Below, one piece after another: positions 12,101 to 14,538 of a stretch of DNA of 14,538 bases. Origin of the DNA: RUG806 sp963624415 (lineage in GTDB: Bacteria; Bacillota; Clostridia; Oscillospirales; Acutalibacteraceae); contig CAVFPQ010000054.1 in the NCBI GenBank assembly GCA_963624415.1, forward strand, positions 1 to 14,538, written 5' to 3'. Positions within the stretch are counted from its first letter, which is position 1. Each line of letters begins with the position of its first letter. The notes beneath the pieces are model-generated. The model was not told where the DNA came from and searched no databases. It saw only the letters and a list, made by a program, of their open reading frames with translations. The position numbers and the translations under genes are program-made.

Positions 12101-14085
12101 ACAATATTAACCAAAAGTTTATCATAATATTCATCAAACTGGTTGTCATCGTTAGAATCGGTAATATTCCAGTTCATGTTATCTTTACGTGCATTGTTTT
12201 TATAGTCTGCATCGCCACACATAATGGTAACCAAAAGAAGTAGGAATCCGCTCAGTGATGCACACAGAGCATCTGAAAATACTTTTCCTTTTTGATCGAG
12301 AGGTGCATCATCAACACCCCATGAAAGCACTTCAAAGTTAACATTATTCCAACTTTCGCCGGCGGCACTCAGAACCTTTATTGCATCAGCATATTTGTCA
12401 CCGTAGTTGGTTTTAATTCTGTCGGCAAGAGTATTCGGTTTAATCGCAAGATGGTTATTTGTCAGAATTTTTGTAAGCAAATTATCCAGATCAATTATAT
12501 TTGTGACCTCTGACGGCAAATTGCCTAACAGATCGTCCAATGCTTTTGTTACCATCGGATAAACCTTTTGGACAACAAGATTAACAATACTGTCACGGAA
12601 CAGAAGTCCCGAAACAAGAAGCTCGACAAGCTCATGGATATTTTCGAATTCAAGACCTTCAACGGCAGTACCTTCAAACAGGCTGTTGTCGGTATTGAAG
12701 AAAAGTCTGAGGATATTTGCCATACGTGTGGCAACATCGTTATCACGGTCGGAGCTTGAGTCATCACGGGGAGTGATGAGGGCATCCATATCCTTTACGA
12801 TTGTATCAAGCTTATAAAGCGTTGCTTCATATTTTGTTGTGCCTCTGACTGTTCTTGAAGGCATGCTGTCGGCGGACTTTGCAATGTAGGTCATGGTAAT
12901 CATGTTGCCCACATCATCGCCGAACATTGACATAATGGCTTCGTTTGAATAGTCGTGAGTTATGTCTTCTGTATACGCAATAAGCTTTGCTGTAAGCTTT
13001 GCTGTTTCAACATCGGAAGAAACACCGTTTATAAAGGCGGAATCCCATGTTTCACCTGTTTTTTCGTCATAGTTTCTGCTGATATACTGCGAAAAAGCAT
13101 TATAGGCGGTCGCGAGATAAGCGACAGTCTGCTCGTCTTTTTCAACTTTTACAAACAGAGCGGATGCCTGTGAGCCTTCGGAAATTTCGTTATCGAGCTT
13201 TGCGGTCTCACGGCTGAAATTATAGTATGAAGCATAGTCATTCCATACCGTATTGAGTGACGGAGTCTCAAATGAATAATAAGACTTTGTGCCGAGGTCG
13301 TTGTATGTACGCTTGTAGCTTATTTCATAGGCAGCCGTGCGAGTTGTGATATAGTAGTCGGCCAGGTTGTTTATGTCGCCGCTCTCGATAAACCATGTAT
13401 CAACCGAGGTCTGAACAATAAAGGCGAAACGGTGATACCAGTTGCCGGCGTTTATTTTGAGAACATTGCCCATAAAATACTGAAGAACGGTGTTTACGTT
13501 ATAGTATTCGAAGGGGGTTCTCTCCATGAAATAGATACCCATGGAAGTAAGAGTAGCCTCGCTTACGTCCTTGCCTGTGGCTTCGATAAGAGAAACAGCC
13601 TCATCATATGCGGCAAGCTCTTCGTCTGTGGGCGTTTTGGGGTCGCCGTAAAAATCAATGAAAGAGCGATCACCCGAGGTATTCTCAAAATACGGTTCGA
13701 GCTTTGAAGAAACCTCGTTTACAAGAAGGTTTGCGTCATATAAGCCTTTGCCGTAGGTTGTGCTCATTATCTTTTCGGCAATATAATAGAAACGGTTAGC
13801 CGCCTTTAATATATCGCCGGCTTTGTTGTCTGCGGCGATAACACGGTGCTCGTAGGCAAAGCCGTTTGCTTCGGTGTCAAAGCCTTCGGCGCCGTTGTCG
13901 AGCGTTTCGTTCTCTATTGTGTAGTTGGTAAGGGTACGGACGTGTTCTTTTTTGAGATCGTTCGCGAGCATTTCATACTGTGCGGACAAGCTGACTTCCG
14001 CCGCCATTCCGGTAAAACCGAGAGAAAAGACGGTAAGCAGCATAAGTGTCGCAAGCACAACGCTCATTATCTTCTTGAATGTCAC
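9175..14085 (-). CDS. Large exported protein of unrecognised family, 1,636 residues, with internal duplication
   Basis: A complete frame starting with GTG at 14085 (stop at 9175-9177). AAGGAG lies 10 bases upstream, and the resulting N-terminus is a signal peptide: KK at 4-5, hydrophobic core 6-25, cleavage near GMAA/E at 29-30. An ATG at codon 7 would lose the basic residues. The mature protein has an aromatic, mostly helical N-terminal region (about 30-470) with many Tyr. A long region then alternates very hydrophobic helices (for example LLLLVTIMC near 609-623) with polar linkers, including a poly-Ser/Asp linker near 440-455. Residues 478-990 and 1139-1500 are diverged copies of each other. 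The C-terminus (about 1607-1636) is an amphipathic helix rich in Phe and Lys/Arg. No sortase signal, S-layer domain, enzyme motif or dockerin was seen. I do not recognise the family; the function is unknown, and location outside the membrane is inferred from the signal peptide. Confidence 0.9.
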   Translation of the reverse strand: MTFKKIMSVVLATLMLLTVFSLGFTGMAAEVSLSAQYEMLANDLKKEHVRTLTNYTIENETLDNGAEGFDTEANGFAYEHRVIAADNKAGDILKAANRFYYIAEKIMSTTYGKGLYDANLLVNEVSSKLEPYFENTSGDRSFIDFYGDPKTPTDEELAAYDEAVSLIEATGKDVSEATLTSMGIYFMERTPFEYYNVNTVLQYFMGNVLKINAGNWYHRFAFIVQTSVDTWFIESGDINNLADYYITTRTAAYEISYKRTYNDLGTKSYYSFETPSLNTVWNDYASYYNFSRETAKLDNEISEGSQASALFVKVEKDEQTVAYLATAYNAFSQYISRNYDEKTGETWDSAFINGVSSDVETAKLTAKLIAYTEDITHDYSNEAIMSMFGDDVGNMITMTYIAKSADSMPSRTVRGTTKYEATLYKLDTIVKDMDALITPRDDSSSDRDNDVATRMANILRLFFNTDNSLFEGTAVEGLEFENIHELVELLVSGLLFRDSIVNLVVQKVYPMVTKALDDLLGNLPSEVTNIIDLDNLLTKILTNNHLAIKPNTLADRIKTNYGDKYADAIKVLSAAGESWNNVNFEVLSWGVDDAPLDQKGKVFSDALCASLSGFLLLLVTIMCGDADYKNNARKDNMNWNITDSNDDNQFDEYYDKLLVNIVQDGLLLRSQGAYTKLIVPLFRVLGLTELDYGKNISNVDVNKLSGFVSSESYHALVDKNGNNALKLIVQPIVYWVQNVLGAKPFETLWNLLPNLVYFFTRTSSEDENLSHYYDEWDDNTSNDESHSWFSNVQNCNLYNCLNSVMIVATIAGIKFYSANLGSLLPSNIKTMLSSINGLLDSVLKLNYNTDTIVEIKPAGYLMKEDYSNSIYSVKAGDLVVVGTDAYNAFKGELFEFKEDATSEYKEQMRAKYTAYDTVYSNNAETTYTTTKDDTHTKEVTNIVYETRAYKLPRIPEAKLISCGTVTADNTLEIAHPGQVLLVVLRYVCSALGYKYDLSRYEPNSQEYDLPFLIECFGLDMNQTLFNGLTLGDIIYNVMLHPDDAICALLEIFYPNENNKGDKANGIAATGDFRNNIGYAYPVSNINYHNSSLLNTTVNPTLTYGTQVTYTKYWTREYAADTVSNAGQLVENVLKMLGLKGFENGIGPFLKNLLEEKLFNNDMVNTIFNALYPMLLGLSDKIDIETILKNALDVEYTPSVVAKALHGMAGESDAYYKIAELSSWTDMFKKDANGNYTKVELDWGLNKEGIDKCDTFLRVVSALASPAAFLIKYLMADNALNVLNLIQLPSYAGYQFAWIALLEALSCTNILTYNEYYDSTLEENIGNANAIYNLVAPIGSLLAKVYVDPINTVLNIIPNLLFFISIGGLNDLLNNVLHFAYVILDILKPIVNGYDILNGLISNIQIGSMTLNLTIPLDVDFNGLISDLVGTLVGDSLTISGVKITLPYIDFHTLCCGTMEKFMSKENRATVHLDSAGGGDLLTAVFRLLIEVIFMQENKEAICKIISNAIGEGKLDVYDEETLYVVINQLFTLMETYDVPDMLLFVVYQLVTKVTPITTDLAPKFAENGLTIQDLINSASDPQAFISNIQKLLAEDESQYSGDEVPDKKAASGLLARIKAFFERIREFFKKLFDFNK
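9178..9267 (-). other. C-terminal amphipathic helix of the 1,636-residue protein
   Basis: Residues 1607-1636 carry hydrophobic residues at I1617, F1620, F1621, I1624, F1627, F1628, L1631 and F1632, a 3-4 spacing, with Lys/Arg/Glu on the other face. Such an ending could lie on a membrane or pack against another protein. No LPXTG or transmembrane anchor is present. Confidence 0.55.
9586..10671 (-). repeat. Internal duplication copy B in the 1,636-residue protein
   Basis: Residues about 1139-1500. Landmarks: FENGIGPFLKNLL ... VNTIFNALYPM (M1173), then a DIETIL helix, then NTVLNIIPNLLFF (P1357), then LPYIDFHTLCCGT (C1455), then GDLLTAVFRLL. The distance from M to P is 184 residues here against 242 in copy A, and from P to C is 98 against 209, so copy A carries insertions or this copy has lost segments. 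Confidence 0.6.
11116..12654 (-). repeat. Internal duplication copy A in the 1,636-residue protein
   Basis: Residues about 478-990. Landmarks in order: FENIHELVELLV ... VNLVVQKVYPM (M511), then a DLDNLL helix, then ETLWNLLPNLVYFF (P753), then LPxIxxxxLxSCGT (C962), then GQVLLVVLRYV. The same landmarks recur in copy B in the same order, with shorter linkers there. Part of this copy is AT-rich. Confidence 0.6.
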
Positions 14086-14094
14086 AAAAAAACA

Positions 14095-14102
14095 ACTCCT
14101 TT
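14095..14102 (-). promoter_or_regulatory. Ribosome binding site selecting the GTG start at 14085
   Basis: On the minus strand this reads AAAGGAGT, with a 10-base, mostly T spacer before GTG. No ATG lies between the site and the signal peptide's basic residues, so GTG is the best start. Confidence 0.8.
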
Positions 14103-14129
14103 GCTGTAAGATTATACCTATTCACTATT

Positions 14130-14158
14130 ATTATAATGCTTAAAACAATCAATTGCAA
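14130..14158 (-). promoter_or_regulatory. Sigma-A-type promoter of the 1,636-residue gene
   Basis: On the minus strand, TTGCAA (14153-14158), a 17-base spacer, and a perfect TATAAT (14130-14135). Transcription would begin near 14122-14124, giving a leader of about 37-39 bases. It stands between an upstream terminator hairpin and the ribosome binding site. Confidence 0.75.
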
Positions 14159-14213
14159 CTGAAATGCGATTTTGAAAAGTAGAAATTTGTGAATAAAATA
14201 TGTACAAAATGAC

Positions 14214-14240
14214 AAAAGAGCATTTACAAAATGCTCTTTT
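14214..14240. terminator. Perfect bidirectional terminator hairpin upstream of the promoter
   Basis: AAAAGAGCAT (14214-14223) pairs perfectly with ATGCTCTTTT (14231-14240) around a 7-base loop. The T-run on either strand suits termination in both directions. On the minus strand it would stop readthrough from a gene beyond the right edge before the promoter at 14130-14158. Confidence 0.75.
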
Positions 14241-14273
14241 ACAATTAATAATCAATAATTAACAATCTCGGAA

Positions 14274-14393
14274 GCCCTGCGGACATGATTTATACAGCTT
14301 CGCAGACTTAAAACCGATTTATAACAAATAAGTTCATCTTTTGCGTAGCTTTATAATCCAAAACGCTTCGGCGTTTTCCTTCATTATGCATTC
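14274..14393. repeat. Tandem hairpin repeat, copy 1
   Basis: A 120-base segment from GCCCTGCGG to ATGCATTC that recurs 145 bases later with six substitutions and no gaps. It contains a 7-bp stem (14277-14283 with 14299-14305, one G-T pair) and the TTCG-capped stem at 14360-14377. Its left part (around 14287-14306) is also roughly complementary to 14336-14358, so the unit could fold into one long imperfect hairpin. Confidence 0.8.
14360..14377. terminator. TTCG-capped hairpin in repeat copy 1, terminator-like
   Basis: AAAACGC, TTCG, GCGTTTT: a perfect 7-bp stem with a stable tetraloop and A/T tracts on both flanks. It is identical in the second copy. It could end transcription on either strand, or simply be the conserved core of the repeat. 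Confidence 0.55.
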
Positions 14394-14415
14394 TGCATTA
14401 TGCATTCTACATTAT
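14383..14415. repeat. 14-base mini tandem repeat ATTATGCATTCTRC
   Basis: Two units (ATTATGCATTCTGC, then ATTATGCATTCTAC) plus a partial third (ATTAT) join the two 120-base segments. The reverse complement of its first 19 bases occurs at 8961-8979. Short ATGCATT-rich repeats of this kind are common in gene-free DNA of some Clostridia. Confidence 0.6.
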
Positions 14416-14418
14416 CTT

Positions 14419-14538
14419 GCCCTGCGGACATGATTTATACAGCTTCGCAGACTTGAAACCTATTCAGCACAAATAAGTTCATATTTTGCGTAGCTTTATA
14501 ATCCAAAACGCTTCGGCGTTTTCCTTCATTATGCATTC
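14419..14538. repeat. Tandem hairpin repeat, copy 2 (runs to the window edge)
   Basis: About 95% identical to copy 1 by direct reading (six differences in 120 bases, five of them clustered between about 14455 and 14472). The match continues to the last base of the window, so the true unit end and number of copies are unknown. Confidence 0.8.
14505..14522. terminator. TTCG-capped hairpin in repeat copy 2, terminator-like
   Basis: Same 18-base hairpin as in copy 1, unchanged, offset 145 bases. Confidence 0.55.

Larger units (their letters stand above)
14241..14538. other. Gene-free right end occupied by tandem non-coding repeats
   Basis: An AT-rich lead-in (14241-14267) is followed by two copies of a repeat with a 145-base period that reaches the edge. 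No coding frame is supported here. Confidence 0.65.

Noticed and set aside
12217..12261. Transmembrane segment at residues about 609-623 of the 1,636-residue protein
   Set aside because: The run is shorter than a typical spanning helix. Similar hydrophobic runs recur throughout the protein in step with the duplication, which fits buried helices better.
14274..14538. CRISPR array
   Set aside because: The repeated segment is 120 bases with only 25 bases between copies, and most of the unit, not a short direct repeat, is conserved. There are no spacers of even size and no cas genes.
14274..14538. Integron attC-like array
   Set aside because: The units fold as imperfect hairpins, but there are no cassettes between them, no integrase, and no recognisable core sites.
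1..14538. Frameshift or pseudogene in either large gene
   Set aside because: Landmark motifs along both genes keep a single frame, and no in-frame stop was met when reading the minus strand.

Overview
The window looks like a piece of a chromosome from a low-to-mid GC Gram-positive anaerobe, probably a gut or rumen Clostridia member of the Ruminococcus/Oscillospiraceae type. This rests on Gram-positive style signal peptides, strong GGAGG ribosome binding sites, sigma-A type promoters with 17-base spacers, a preference for GGC/ACA/GCA/AAC codons, and the domain repertoire (InlB/Listeria-Bacteroides repeats, MucBP-like repeats, FIVAR-like helices, Cys-pair repeats). The assignment is inference; there is no rRNA or other marker gene here.

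Layout. All coding is on the minus strand, and two very large exported proteins fill about 94% of the window. Positions 1-8707 hold the first 2,902 codons of a giant secreted, probably surface-exposed repeat protein. Its 3' end lies beyond the left edge, so its C-terminus and any cell-wall anchor are unseen. Positions 9175-14085 hold a complete 1,636-residue exported protein of a family I do not recognise, which starts with GTG and contains a diverged internal duplication. The 467-base gap between the genes carries a strong terminator for the 1,636-residue gene, a block of small interspersed repeats, and then a promoter and ribosome binding site for the giant gene. The two genes therefore appear to be separate transcription units. 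The 453 bases at the right end carry the promoter of the 1,636-residue gene, a perfect bidirectional terminator hairpin upstream of it, and two copies of a 145-bp-period tandem repeat that contains a TTCG-capped hairpin and reaches the window edge.

How the parts may work together. The giant protein reads, N to C: signal peptide; two copies of an approximately 450-residue module (a beta-rich part with a conserved NYNQIPN motif followed by a FIVAR-like helical part); InlB-type repeats alternating with two putative carbohydrate-binding-like beta-sandwich regions; three MucBP-like repeats; eight InlB-type repeats; and at least 300 residues of Cys-rich repeats. Such architectures are typical of adhesins. 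The neighbouring protein is exported too, and ends in an amphipathic aromatic/cationic helix. No enzyme active site is evident in either. The most notable points are the two unfamiliar domain families, the internal duplications, local AT-rich patches in both genes, and related small hairpin repeats on both sides of the 1,636-residue gene. I found no tRNA, rRNA, CRISPR array, transposase, or plus-strand gene that I can support.
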